DNA of 37,647 nt from an uncultured Succinivibrio sp. (GTDB taxonomy: Bacteria > Pseudomonadota > Gammaproteobacteria > Enterobacterales > Succinivibrionaceae): NCBI GenBank assembly GCA_900770725.1, contig CAAGLL010000073.1:1-37647 (forward strand), in the 5' to 3' direction. Made by a program: the position numbers and the translations under genes. Positions 16,356-24,105 of this stretch are shown here, piece by piece (the stretch's first letter is position 1; every line of letters begins with the position of its first letter). The notes under the pieces were generated by a model. The model was given only the letters and a program-made list of their open reading frames with translations. It ran no database searches and was not told where the DNA came from.

Positions 16356-17293
16356 GGCGCCTGATAGACCACGTCCTTGAAATCCGGGACGGACTTGAGC
16401 ATCCCCTTCGAGGCCATCCACTCCCCGACGCGGCGCACCTCCTCCTCGGTAGGAAGCGGCGGCAGGCCGTCCTTCGTGCCAAAGAACGAGAACCTGACCA
16501 TCGGGTAGCTCTCGGCGCCGTCCTTGGGGAGCAGGCGCTTCTTGACCATGAGCGCGCGGTACTTCCCAGGATTCGCCTCGATGCGCCGCGCCGCCTCGGA
16601 GACAGCCTCGTCGAAGGCCTTCACGGTCCTGGGATCGAGAAGCTCCTCCTTGAGTGCGACCACCGCCAGAGGCTCGTCGAGCTTGCGATCATCCCAGACC
16701 ACCCTCGCGCCCTGGCGCTCTGCGGCTGTCACCAGAGGCTCCGGCAGCAGCGCCGCGTCGACCTTGCCTGCCATGAGCATCTGCATGCGCACCGGGATCT
16801 GGCGGATCTCGACGTCCTTGATGGCATCGGGGGCGAGATGCTCCTGCTCCCTCATCCGGTCGAGCAGGTAGTCGATGATGGTCGAGGAGCTCATGGCGGT
16901 GCCGGCCCCGTTGAGATCGGACACCGACTTGATGGAGCCTGAGAGCTTGGGCGACACCGCAAGCCCGAAGCAGCGCTGGCCTTCGTTCGTGCGGGTGGTG
17001 GTGAGGATCACGGCCTGCCTGACCCCGGAGGCGTTTTGCGAGAGCACGTTCATGAGATCGCCAAAGTGCCCGTCGAGCGCGCCTGCGCGCATCGCCGAGC
17101 CGATCTCAAGGGCGCTGCGGAAGGGCATGGGCTCGACCTCAAGCCCCTTGTCCTTGAAGATCCCCTCCTCGGCGGCGACCGTGATCACGATGGAGTCGGC
17201 GGCAGGAAGCAGCCCGATCCTGATGGGATCTGCTGCCGATGCGGTGGCGGCGAGCGCGAGCAGCGCTGCGGCAAAGAGAGAAAGTGTCTTCAA
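16352..17293 (-). CDS. ABC transporter substrate-binding protein (NitT/TauT, NMT1-like), TTG start
   Basis: A 313-residue periplasmic binding protein. The likely start is TTG at 17293: it has AAGGAG with a 6-base spacer and opens a perfect signal peptide (KTLSLFAAALLALAATASA). The mature part begins ADPIRIGLLPAADSIVITVA and has the family pattern EEGIFKDKGLEVEPM, then AMRAGALDGHFGDLMN. An in-frame extension to 17476 gives no sensible protein. The product should deliver a small solute to the permease encoded two genes on. The first helix lacks a lipobox, so it is probably soluble. Confidence 0.9.
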   Translation of the reverse strand: MKTLSLFAAALLALAATASAADPIRIGLLPAADSIVITVAAEEGIFKDKGLEVEPMPFRSALEIGSAMRAGALDGHFGDLMNVLSQNASGVRQAVILTTTRTNEGQRCFGLAVSPKLSGSIKSVSDLNGAGTAMSSSTIIDYLLDRMREQEHLAPDAIKDVEIRQIPVRMQMLMAGKVDAALLPEPLVTAAERQGARVVWDDRKLDEPLAVVALKEELLDPRTVKAFDEAVSEAARRIEANPGKYRALMVKKRLLPKDGAESYPMVRFSFFGTKDGLPPLPTEEEVRRVGEWMASKGMLKSVPDFKDVVYQAP

Positions 17294-17339
17294 GAAAAGC
17301 TCCTTGATTGATTTAGGCGGTTGTGGAAAAAGGCCTGGA

Positions 17340-18284
17340 TTAAGGCTTGGGCTTGCTTGGCACAGCCTCGCCATCGCCCTCCTCGGCGCCGCCAGGCGGG
17401 AGGGGCAGATCGCCTGCCTCCCCGGGAGGCGGCGGGGGCAGCTGGCCCATCGGGCTCTGATCGACCCCCTTCTCAAGCTCCAGGGCGTCGTCCTCGGCGG
17501 TGCGGGGCTTGGCTTTGGGCATGCGCTGTTTCATCCTGGGATCGAGCGCGGGGAAGTACTTCTCGTAGATCCCGGCTGCCTTGAGATCCTCGGCGCTCAC
17601 GAAGAGCGAGGAGATCCTGTTCCCAGGCTCGGCGGTCCCCGGCGTGAAGACTATCTCGATGCCGTCGGGCCTTAACATGAAGTTCCAGGGGCCGGTCTCA
17701 AGGGCCGCCGAGATCACCTCGAAGTTCGGCATGTTGAACTTGCGGTACTTCTCGTCGAACTTGCGCGCGCAGATCATCGCCGCGAGCGCGGGATCCTTGA
17801 AGAGCGAGTCGAAGGTGAGGAGATGGCCCGTTGAGAGGTCGATGTTCTCGGTCTCGTAGAAGCGCTTCTCCGAGTCCTTGCCGCTCTGGCGGATGTCGGC
17901 GCCGACGATGGCAAAGCCGAGCTCCTTGAGGCTCACGATCCTCATGCGGATCTCCTGGCGCGCAGGCTCCATCCTCGCCCCGAAGCCCTGCTTCGTGAGC
18001 CCGCCCGCGTCGGCGGCCTTGGCGTTCAAGGCGCTCACGATCGAGCGCTCAAAGCGCGTGGACCACAGACGCTCCATGCGCGAGCAGAGGGTGCGGAACT
18101 CATCGAGCGAGCACTCGGGAGGCTCGTGGACGATGGTCGCAGAGTAGCTGCGCTCATCGACGTACATGGAGCCGTCCTTCGGCGCGGCAGAAGCCTGCGC
18201 CCCGGCAAGCATCAATGCAGCGAGGGCGAGCGGTGCAGCCTTTTTGGGGGCGCGCAGGAACTTATGGATTTGGCGAGGCTGCAT
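17340..18284 (-). CDS. Exported DUF3298/RsiV-like protein with proline-rich tail
   Basis: A 314-residue protein with an N-terminal signal sequence ending AGAQASA at about residue 33. The middle matches the DUF4163/DUF3298 fold (also the extracellular part of RsiV): RFYETENIDLSTGHLLTFDS, then LFKDPALAAMI, and ETGPWNFMLRPDGIEIVFTP. The last 50 residues are proline/glycine-rich (QLPPPPPGEAGDLPLPPGG). In RsiV the domain binds lysozyme; whether this one does is unknown. The ATG at 18284 has AAGGAGG 6 bases upstream and lies inside the end of the glycosylase gene (about 23-base overlap), so translation is coupled. Confidence 0.8.
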   Translation of the reverse strand: MQPRQIHKFLRAPKKAAPLALAALMLAGAQASAAPKDGSMYVDERSYSATIVHEPPECSLDEFRTLCSRMERLWSTRFERSIVSALNAKAADAGGLTKQGFGARMEPARQEIRMRIVSLKELGFAIVGADIRQSGKDSEKRFYETENIDLSTGHLLTFDSLFKDPALAAMICARKFDEKYRKFNMPNFEVISAALETGPWNFMLRPDGIEIVFTPGTAEPGNRISSLFVSAEDLKAAGIYEKYFPALDPRMKQRMPKAKPRTAEDDALELEKGVDQSPMGQLPPPPPGEAGDLPLPPGGAEEGDGEAVPSKPKP

Positions 18285-18804
18285 CAAAGGCCTCCTTGTA
18301 GAGCGGGAGGAGCCTTTGCAGGCTCCAGGCTGCGTTGGCAGGGCTCGTGGACGGCAGGTTGAAGATCCTCACCGAGGAGGGCAGATCCTGCCTTGACACG
18401 AGCTTGCGGCTCAGGGCGCCGTTGGTCGCGACCACCCTGATGGAGGGGTGTTCCGAGAGCAGGCGCGGGATGTCGTTTGGCACGGCGTCCTTGATGGCGG
18501 AGTCGAGGCTGCCGCTGCGGCGGCACTGCCCGATGGCGTCGAAGAGCGCAATGTGCAAGGACGCGAGCGCGGCCTTGCGCTCAGGTATGGTCGCAACGCC
18601 CATGCCCGAGAGGGCGGCTATTATCTTGAAGAAGCGGTTCTGTGGGTGGGCGTAGTAGAAGCCTGCCTTGAGCGAGGCCTCCGACGGCATCGATCCTAGG
18701 ATGAGGATCCTGGGATCCTCGGGGATGAAGGGGGGCAGGCCGCGCAGGATCTCCTGCGCGGCCGTGGAGGCGCGCTCCCACTTACTTCCTGCCGCCCTTG
18801 GCAT
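18262..18804 (-). CDS. Family-6 uracil/hypoxanthine-DNA glycosylase (DNA-deoxyinosine glycosylase type)
   Basis: A 180-residue base-excision repair enzyme of the UDG superfamily. Characteristic are ILILGSMPSEASLKAGFYYA with HPQNRF (the family-6 GSMPG...YYahPrN block) and the late motif NLPSTSPANA. Members remove hypoxanthine from deaminated adenine. I use the ATG at 18804; a TTG at 18828 with GGAGG 4 bases upstream would add eight residues. Both starts lie within the 3' end of the upstream membrane-protein gene, and the stop lies within the start of the DUF3298 gene, so it is an embedded member of the operon. Confidence 0.85.
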   Translation of the reverse strand: MPRAAGSKWERASTAAQEILRGLPPFIPEDPRILILGSMPSEASLKAGFYYAHPQNRFFKIIAALSGMGVATIPERKAALASLHIALFDAIGQCRRSGSLDSAIKDAVPNDIPRLLSEHPSIRVVATNGALSRKLVSRQDLPSSVRIFNLPSTSPANAAWSLQRLLPLYKEAFDAASPNP

Positions 18805-19600
18805 CCTTGGGCTTGTCCTCTTGTGCAAACGGCCTCCAGAGCCTCAGCGAGAGCGCCGCGCACAGCGCCGCGGCGGCGCAGAAGGCGCCGATGAGGTAGA
18901 TCCTCAAGATGAGGAAGGGCCAGGTCGGGTCGAACTGCTGCTTGCCCAGCATGAAGCCCATGATGTGGCGCATCTTCAAGGCGGAGTACTCCTTCTCGAT
19001 GAAGGCAAACGCGATGAGCAGCGCCATGCAAAGCGCCACATAGCCCGGGATGTTCACGAACATGGCCCGAAGCGAGAGCTTCAGGGGATTGGGGCTCTGG
19101 CTTAAGCCCGCCATCGAGAGCGTGAGCGTGAAGAGCAGCGCCATCATCAGCACGAAGGCGTAGATGAAGTAGCTGCGCATCACGGCTGCGACATAGGCCA
19201 TCTGCTCGGGGGTCGCCATCTGGAGGTTGCGCCCGGCCCTGGCGGCCTTGGCGTAGATCTCAGCCTCGCTGCCTACGACGAACGAGACGGCCTCGTAGCC
19301 TGCGATGACCACGAGCCACCAGATGAGGAGGGCCATCAGAAGCTCGCCGCAGGCGGCGATGACCGAGGCGCCGACAGGGAGCCTTGGAGAGTCGACGCGC
19401 GCAGGCAGGCCGCGGCTCATCACGACCGCGTAGGCAGGCGGGCAGACGGCGCAGCAGATGAGCGCCAATGGAGTGAAGAGCGGGAAGATGAAGCGCAGCG
19501 GGATGTCCCGGCCAGCTCCGGTCAGCCCGCACTTTAGAGAATAAAAGGGACCGCCGATCCCACTTGAGAAGAGGCGGTCCCCGATGACGTGTCCGATCAT
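18782..19600 (-). CDS. Multi-spanning membrane protein, family uncertain (possibly YIP1-like)
   Basis: A 272-residue protein with about five or six hydrophobic helices (for example RFIFPLFTPLALICCAVCPP, LLMALLIWWLVVIAGYEAVS, FIYAFVLMMALLFTLTLSMA) and a basic cytoplasmic tail (EDKPKDAKGGRK). The overall pattern recalls YIP1-family membrane proteins, but I cannot see a diagnostic motif. It begins 10 bases after the exchanger stop with an AGGAAAAG ribosome site and overlaps the glycosylase gene at its 3' end. Role unknown. Confidence 0.65.
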   Translation of the reverse strand: MIGHVIGDRLFSSGIGGPFYSLKCGLTGAGRDIPLRFIFPLFTPLALICCAVCPPAYAVVMSRGLPARVDSPRLPVGASVIAACGELLMALLIWWLVVIAGYEAVSFVVGSEAEIYAKAARAGRNLQMATPEQMAYVAAVMRSYFIYAFVLMMALLFTLTLSMAGLSQSPNPLKLSLRAMFVNIPGYVALCMALLIAFAFIEKEYSALKMRHIMGFMLGKQQFDPTWPFLILRIYLIGAFCAAAALCAALSLRLWRPFAQEDKPKDAKGGRK

Positions 19601-19610
19601 GCTTTTCCTG

Positions 19611-21347
19611 TCAGAGGAAGGCTGCGCAGATGATCACCATGATCTGGGGCGAGAGGATGCGCAGGAACATCACGAAAGGATAGACCGTGGCGTAGCCGAT
19701 GGAGCTGGCCTCGGCGTCCTTGTACATGCCGTTGGCATAGGCAAGCGCCGGAGGATCGGTGTAGGAGCCGGCGATGGCGCCGCAGGTCACCAGGTAGTTG
19801 ATGTGCGAGACCTTGATCATCAGGAAGCCGACCACCATGATCGGGATGAACGAGATGAGGGTCGCCCATGCCATCCACTTCAGGCCCGGGCCCTCGGTGA
19901 GGGTCTCCCAGAAGCCGGAAGCACCGGCGTTGATGCCGACGATGGTCAGGAAGAGCGTGATGCCCAGGCTGTTGAAGGTCGCGATGGCCGCAGGGGGCAG
20001 GCGCCAGTGGATGAGGTTGCCAGTCCAGGTGTCGCCAAAGCGCGCAAGCAGGATGGCCATCACGAGCGGGCCGCCGGCCAGGCCGAGCTTCATCGGGGCG
20101 GGGACGCCCGGGATGGGGATGGGGATGGAGCCGAGCAGGATGCCCAGGAAGATGCCGATGAACACCGGCATCATGCCAACCTTGTTGTAGGAGGCGCTGG
20201 AGTTGCCGACGACCTTGCCTGCGGCAGTCACGTCGTCCATGGTGCCGATGACGTTGATCTCATCGCCGTAGGCGAGCACGAAGTCCGGGTGCGGCATCAT
20301 CTGGATGCCGGCGCGGATCACGCGGGAGACCGAGAGGCCGAAGCGCTTCTCAAGCTCGAGGCTGCCCAGCTGGCTGCCGCAGATCCCGCGGTTGGTGACC
20401 AGCAGGTGGCGCACGGTGACGTGGGTGCCGCGGGTGGTCATGCAGTCGGCGCACTTGGAGCCGACGGCCTTCATGGCCTCGGAGAGATCCGAGGAGAGGC
20501 CCACGAGGTGGACGGTGTCGTTCTCGGAGAGCTTCTGATCGTGCTTGGCGACGGTGAGCTCGCCGCCGTCCGGGCGGTACCTCGAGCAGACCACGTCGCC
20601 CGATGCCACGCCCGGGATGTCGCCGATGGTCTTGCCGAAGAAGGCGGGGTTGGCCACGCGCACGTTCATCACGGTGAGCGAAGGCTTGCCCTTGGACTTG
20701 GAGGCGGCGTAGTCCTCGCCGGCCTTGTCGATGGTGGTGCCGGCGACGAACCTTAAGATGATCATCACGAGCAGCAGCGAGACCACTGCAAACGGATAGG
20801 CCATGGCGTACGCCGAAGGCACGACGGAGGCGTTGAACCCGTCAGGCACCTGCCCGCCGTTCTGGCCGAACGCGGCTGCCATGTCGGAGATCATCTGCGT
20901 GCCAGCGCCCAGCGCCGGGGTGTTGGTGATGGCGCCGGTGTACATGCCGATCATCGCGTCGACCGGGACGATGCCCGCGAAGAACATCGCCAGCGCGATG
21001 GCGCAGCCGCCGAGGATGATGGTCACGGCCCACATGATGAGCTTCACGCCCTGTCCCCTCAGCGAGCTGAAGAAGCTGGGGCCGACCTTGATGCCGATGG
21101 CGTAGACGAAGAGGATCAGGCCGAACTCCTGCACGTAGTGGAGGATGCTGCCTTCGGCAGTGGCCTGGCCGGTTGCCGTCTTGACGTCAAAGCCCAGGTA
21201 GTAGTGAGCGAAATGACCGACGATGATGCCCGCGAAGAGCACGCCGCCGATCCCCAGCCCAACCCCGCGGTACTTCACCTGCCCAAGCAGGATGCCGAGC
21301 ACAGCGCCAAGGGATATGGCCAATGTGATGATAGCTATAGAGGACAT
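19611..21347 (-). CDS. AAE-family (AspT/YidE/YbjL-like) putative exchanger with two RCK_C domains
   Basis: A 578-residue inner-membrane protein. Two five-helix transport halves flank a cytoplasmic middle holding two TrkA-C domains (about residues 195-370, including VNVRVANPAFFGKTIGDIPG-like and FGLSVSRVIRAGIQMMPHPD segments). Hallmarks are VKYRGVGLGIGGVLFAGIIV, GAITNTPALGAG in the first half and GAIAGSYTDPPALAYAN in the second. AspT swaps aspartate for alanine; YidE/YbjL relatives have unknown substrates, although the family is linked with succinate and aspartate in some organisms. I start it at 21347; a TTG at 21377 is a weaker choice. It is first in a seven-gene run and has a recognisable promoter. 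Confidence 0.9.
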   Translation of the reverse strand: MSSIAIITLAISLGAVLGILLGQVKYRGVGLGIGGVLFAGIIVGHFAHYYLGFDVKTATGQATAEGSILHYVQEFGLILFVYAIGIKVGPSFFSSLRGQGVKLIMWAVTIILGGCAIALAMFFAGIVPVDAMIGMYTGAITNTPALGAGTQMISDMAAAFGQNGGQVPDGFNASVVPSAYAMAYPFAVVSLLLVMIILRFVAGTTIDKAGEDYAASKSKGKPSLTVMNVRVANPAFFGKTIGDIPGVASGDVVCSRYRPDGGELTVAKHDQKLSENDTVHLVGLSSDLSEAMKAVGSKCADCMTTRGTHVTVRHLLVTNRGICGSQLGSLELEKRFGLSVSRVIRAGIQMMPHPDFVLAYGDEINVIGTMDDVTAAGKVVGNSSASYNKVGMMPVFIGIFLGILLGSIPIPIPGVPAPMKLGLAGGPLVMAILLARFGDTWTGNLIHWRLPPAAIATFNSLGITLFLTIVGINAGASGFWETLTEGPGLKWMAWATLISFIPIMVVGFLMIKVSHINYLVTCGAIAGSYTDPPALAYANGMYKDAEASSIGYATVYPFVMFLRILSPQIMVIICAAFL

Positions 21348-21380
21348 AAGCAGAAGCTGTCTGTTGGTGGAAAACAAAGG

Positions 21381-21397
21381 GCGGGAACAAGTCCCGC
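21381..21397 (-). promoter_or_regulatory. Leader hairpin followed by T-rich run (possible attenuator)
   Basis: On the minus strand GCGGGA-CTTGT-TCCCGC is followed by CCTTTGTTTT, between the predicted promoter at 21404-21433 and the exchanger start at 21347. The stem is short, so an attenuator role is only a possibility. Confidence 0.4.
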
Positions 21398-21403
21398 GCG
21401 CAA

Positions 21404-21433
21404 ATTATAAACGCTTTGAAAGCGGCCGCACAA
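21404..21433 (-). promoter_or_regulatory. Predicted sigma-70 promoter for the exchanger operon
   Basis: Minus-strand -35 TTGTGC (21433-21428), 18-base spacer, and consensus -10 TATAAT (21409-21404). It lies about 57 bases before the exchanger start and would give a leader of about 50 bases. Confidence 0.6.
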
Positions 21434-21560
21434 ATCTGGATCGCTTTCCCCTGCCCGCTTCCGCCCTCTCGTGAAGGTCGTCTCAAGCCAAAGCACAGCA
21501 GTGACGGCGCACGCTCTGGTCGCGCAGCGCTCAACGCGGCCTTGCCGTCTACAAAGGTTA

Positions 21561-21628
21561 TGCACAGAACTGACCGTTTTGCCTTGAAGATCAATTTGAT
21601 GACTTTTAAAAATTGTGGTAATGCGCGC
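21561..21628 (+). repeat. 68-bp repeat, copy A
   Basis: Aligns without gaps to 21734-21801 (49 of 68 positions identical by hand count). It begins TGCAC-GAA-TGAC and ends TGTGGTAAT-CGCGC. In copy A the end is also one arm of an 11-bp inverted repeat TGTGGTAATGC / GCATTACCACA (21614-21643). Confidence 0.7.
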
Positions 21629-21733
21629 TGCGGCATTACCACATTTTGCAAGGCGCCTTTGAGTGGACAGATCCCCATGGCAGCGCAGGGCGAGGTCCTA
21701 CTGCCGCATCCCCGGCCTTTCTATTCAAGCTTT

Positions 21734-21801
21734 TGCACGGAATTGACAGCTTTGCTTGCCAGATCAGGCAAATGAGGATTCAAAAATGTGGTAATACGCG
21801 C
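21734..21801 (+). repeat. 68-bp repeat, copy B
   Basis: Partner of 21561-21628, 173 bases downstream, same orientation. It contains TTGACA and AGATCA and again ends TGTGGTAATACGCGC, but lacks the opposing arm of the inverted repeat. Both lie in the 975-bp gap between the divergent exchanger and nhaB genes. Confidence 0.7.
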
Positions 21802-21994
21802 GGTGGTCCTGGCGCTGCCGCCCTGCCCTTCCAAGGCCCAAGGCCCAAGGCGTTTTAGCGCTGCCTCTTTCAAGCCCTTGCCTTCTTTCCCCGCTCCTTA
21901 CTAGCGCCCCGGCCAGGCCTTGCGCATTTCTCGATCGCCCAGCGCCTCCGATCGGGGTCTCCATCAGGCTTGATCCGCGCCTTTGAGGTCAATA

Positions 21995-22010
21995 TGTGAT
22001 CAGGATCACA
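21995..22010. promoter_or_regulatory. Consensus CRP-type site TGTGA-N6-TCACA
   Basis: The sequence TGTGATCAGGATCACA matches both half-sites of the E. coli CRP consensus exactly and is symmetric except for the centre. It lies about 200 bases before the nhaB promoter and about 590 bases from the exchanger promoter, so its target promoter is not certain. FNR sites (TTGAT-N4-ATCAA) differ. Confidence 0.65.
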
Positions 22011-22041
22011 AGTCATTCATATAGCAGGGGAATTGCAAAAC

Positions 22042-22111
22042 TTGACTGAACAATTTTGACTTTTTAACCCTGTGACTTTGTTTCGATTTTGACCTGCATA
22101 CAAGTTTGACT
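22042..22111 (+). repeat. Four TTGAC(T/C) boxes upstream of nhaB
   Basis: TTGACT at 22042, 22056 and 22106 and TTGACC at 22089, all in the same orientation within 70 AT-rich bases. They could be -35 elements or direct-repeat sites for a regulator. None has a good -10 at standard spacing. Confidence 0.5.
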
Positions 22112-22187
22112 TAAAATGTCAGAATAGTGTGTAGTTGCTAAAACCCTCAAAAAACATATAAATTTCATTTAAATATTTTTTCATTTT

Positions 22188-22221
22188 TTGAGAAAATTTG
22201 TGACGACCGTATATAATACGG
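22188..22221 (+). promoter_or_regulatory. Predicted nhaB promoter with overlapping operator-like palindrome
   Basis: -35 TTGAGA (22188-22193), 18-base spacer, -10 TATAAT (22212-22217). The -10 is embedded in a perfect inverted repeat CCGTAT-ATA-ATACGG (22207-22221), a typical layout for a repressor site. The upstream 60 bases are very AT-rich and may act as an UP element. Confidence 0.65.
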
Positions 22222-22234
22222 CTTGTATGTTTGA

Positions 22235-22276
22235 GCGCCGCCCCCGGGGCCAGGTCCTGCCGCCGGCGCCATTTTT
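22235..22276 (+). promoter_or_regulatory. GC-rich leader hairpin followed by TTTTT in the nhaB 5' UTR
   Basis: Outer arms GCGCCG (22235-22240) and CGGCGC (22264-22269) enclose a CCCCGGGG palindrome; CATTTTT follows. It lies between the predicted start of transcription (about 22224) and the nhaB ATG, so it could be an attenuator or part of an ion-sensing leader. No known riboswitch class is assigned. Confidence 0.45.
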
Positions 22277-22322
22277 CCATGTCGTATGCCCAGTTTGCTG
22301 CGCTTCTTGAGGAGGAAGTTCA

Positions 22323-23903
22323 ATGGCTAACGGTACGTATATAACCTACCCAAAGGCACTCATACTCAACTTCATGGGCCGATCGCCGGCCTGGTACAAG
22401 AACTTCATCATCGCCTGCCTGATCCTGAACCCCATCGTCGCGCACTTCTCGATGGTGACCGCAGGCTGGCTGCTGATGGCCGAGTTCATCTTCACGCTGG
22501 CGATGTCGCTTGACTCCTACCCGCTCGAGTCAGGCGGCCTTTTGGTGGCCGAGGCCTGCTTCATCGGCCTGACCGACATGGAATCCGTCACCAAGGAGAT
22601 CGGCGGCAACCTCGAGGTGCTGCTGCTCCTGATGTTCATGGTCGCGGGCATCCACTTCATCCGCGACTTCCTGCTCTTCTTCTTCACCAAGATCCTCGTC
22701 AAGGTGCGCTCGCGCGTGCTGCTGGCCCTGCTCTTCTGCGGGCTGTGCGGCCTCATCTCGGCCTTCGTCGACGCCCTGACGGTGCTGGCGATCATCATCT
22801 CCACCTGCGTCGGCCTCTACCAGCTCTACGTGAAGACCGTCTCGGGCAGCACCCAGGCCATCGTGCGCAAGGACGACACGCTCATCCCCGAGCAGTACCG
22901 CGGCGACCTCGATCAGTTCCGCGCCTTCCTAAGGTCGATCCTGATGCACGCGGCGGTCGGCACCACCATAGGCGGCGTCTGCACCATCGTCGGCGAGCCG
23001 CAGAACCTGATCATCGGCAACTACGCCGGCTGGCAGTTTGCCGACTACGCGATCCGCATGTCGCTAGTGTCCGTGCCCATCGTGGTCTTCGGCCTCCTCA
23101 CCTGCGCGTTCATCGAGAAGTTCTCGCTCTTCGGCTACGGCGCCGAGATGCCTGACTCCGTGTACAAGGTCCTGGCCGATCAGGACGAGTACAACACCAA
23201 GCACCTCTCCCGTCGCGACAAGCTGAACCTCGTGATCCAGGGGCTCTGCCTCGTCTGGCTCGTCTTCGCGCTGGCCTTCCACCTGGCGTCAGTCGGCCTC
23301 ATCGGCCTCTCGGTCATCATCTTCGCGACCACGTTCTGCGGCGTCTCCTCGGATGCCGAGATCGGACAGGCCTTCACCGAGTCCATGCCGTTCTGCGCGC
23401 TGCTGTGCGTGTTCTTCGCGGTAGTCTGCGTCATCGCGCACAACGGGCTGTTCGACCCGATCATCGCCTGGGTGCTCGCGACCCCCGAGCAGTACCACAT
23501 GCCGATCCTCTACCTCGCAAACGGCATCATCTCCTCGGTCTCTGACAACGTGTTCGTCGCAACCATCTACATCGAGCAGATCCGCGACGCCCTGGTCAAC
23601 GGCATGATCACCCCCGAGCAGTTCGACGAGATGGCCATCGCCATCAACGCCGGCACCAACCTCCCGTCGGTCGCCACCCCGAACGGCCAGTCGGCGTTCC
23701 TCTTCCTGCTGACCTCGCCGCTGGCCCCGCTCATCAGGCTCCCCTACTTCAAGATGATGTACATGTCACTCCCGTACTTCATCGTGCTCACCGTGGTCGG
23801 GCTCTTCTGCGTCTGGTACCTGGTGCCCGAGTACAGCAACTATTTTGTCGACCAAGGCTGGGTCCACAGAGCCTCCCTTGAGACGATCAAAATCGGCCAC
23901 TAG
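22323..23903 (+). CDS. nhaB: NhaB-type Na+/H+ antiporter, copy 1
   Basis: A 526-residue inner-membrane antiporter, near the E. coli NhaB length of 513. It exports Na+ in exchange for H+ for pH and salt homeostasis. Signatures are NFMGRSPAWYKNFIIACLIL at the start, AGWLLMAEFIFTLAMSLDSY, LEVLLLLMFMVAGIHFIRDF, ISAFVDALTVLAIIIS, and near the end NAGTNLPSVATPNGQSAFLF. The ribosome site is GAGGAGGAAG. This copy stands alone between a long control region and a terminator and, unlike copy 2, is not next to dsbB. The two copies look roughly two-thirds identical, so the duplication is old. Confidence 0.95.
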   Translation: MANGTYITYPKALILNFMGRSPAWYKNFIIACLILNPIVAHFSMVTAGWLLMAEFIFTLAMSLDSYPLESGGLLVAEACFIGLTDMESVTKEIGGNLEVLLLLMFMVAGIHFIRDFLLFFFTKILVKVRSRVLLALLFCGLCGLISAFVDALTVLAIIISTCVGLYQLYVKTVSGSTQAIVRKDDTLIPEQYRGDLDQFRAFLRSILMHAAVGTTIGGVCTIVGEPQNLIIGNYAGWQFADYAIRMSLVSVPIVVFGLLTCAFIEKFSLFGYGAEMPDSVYKVLADQDEYNTKHLSRRDKLNLVIQGLCLVWLVFALAFHLASVGLIGLSVIIFATTFCGVSSDAEIGQAFTESMPFCALLCVFFAVVCVIAHNGLFDPIIAWVLATPEQYHMPILYLANGIISSVSDNVFVATIYIEQIRDALVNGMITPEQFDEMAIAINAGTNLPSVATPNGQSAFLFLLTSPLAPLIRLPYFKMMYMSLPYFIVLTVVGLFCVWYLVPEYSNYFVDQGWVHRASLETIKIGH

Positions 23904-23928
23904 CGGCCATTAAAAGGAAACGGAAACC

Positions 23929-23960
23929 AAGGCGGGGCCGCAAGGCCCCGCCTTTTAAAT
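23929..23960 (+). terminator. Intrinsic terminator after nhaB copy 1
   Basis: Arms AAGGCGGGGCC / GGCCCCGCCTT, perfect 11-bp stem with loop GCAA, followed by TTAAAT (TTTTAAAT including the stem end). It starts 25 bases after the nhaB stop. The AA on the other side makes it only weakly bidirectional. Confidence 0.9.
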
Positions 23961-24105
23961 GCCCTTGAGAAACCAGGAGGGAAAGCCAGCGCCCGCCTGT
24001 GCAGCGCTTTGGCAGGCGCTTTGCTAGAGTATTGGCTAGGTAAGATCGCACGGCATCGCGCCTTGGATTGCAGGCCTTGGTTTTCTGCCGTGCTGCCTTT
24101 TGAGC

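Noticed and set aside
16352..17476. Longer N-terminus for the substrate-binding protein
   Set aside because: The extra 61 residues are Arg/Pro-rich, overlap the DUF3298 gene and would bury the signal peptide; the TTG at 17293 has a strong site.
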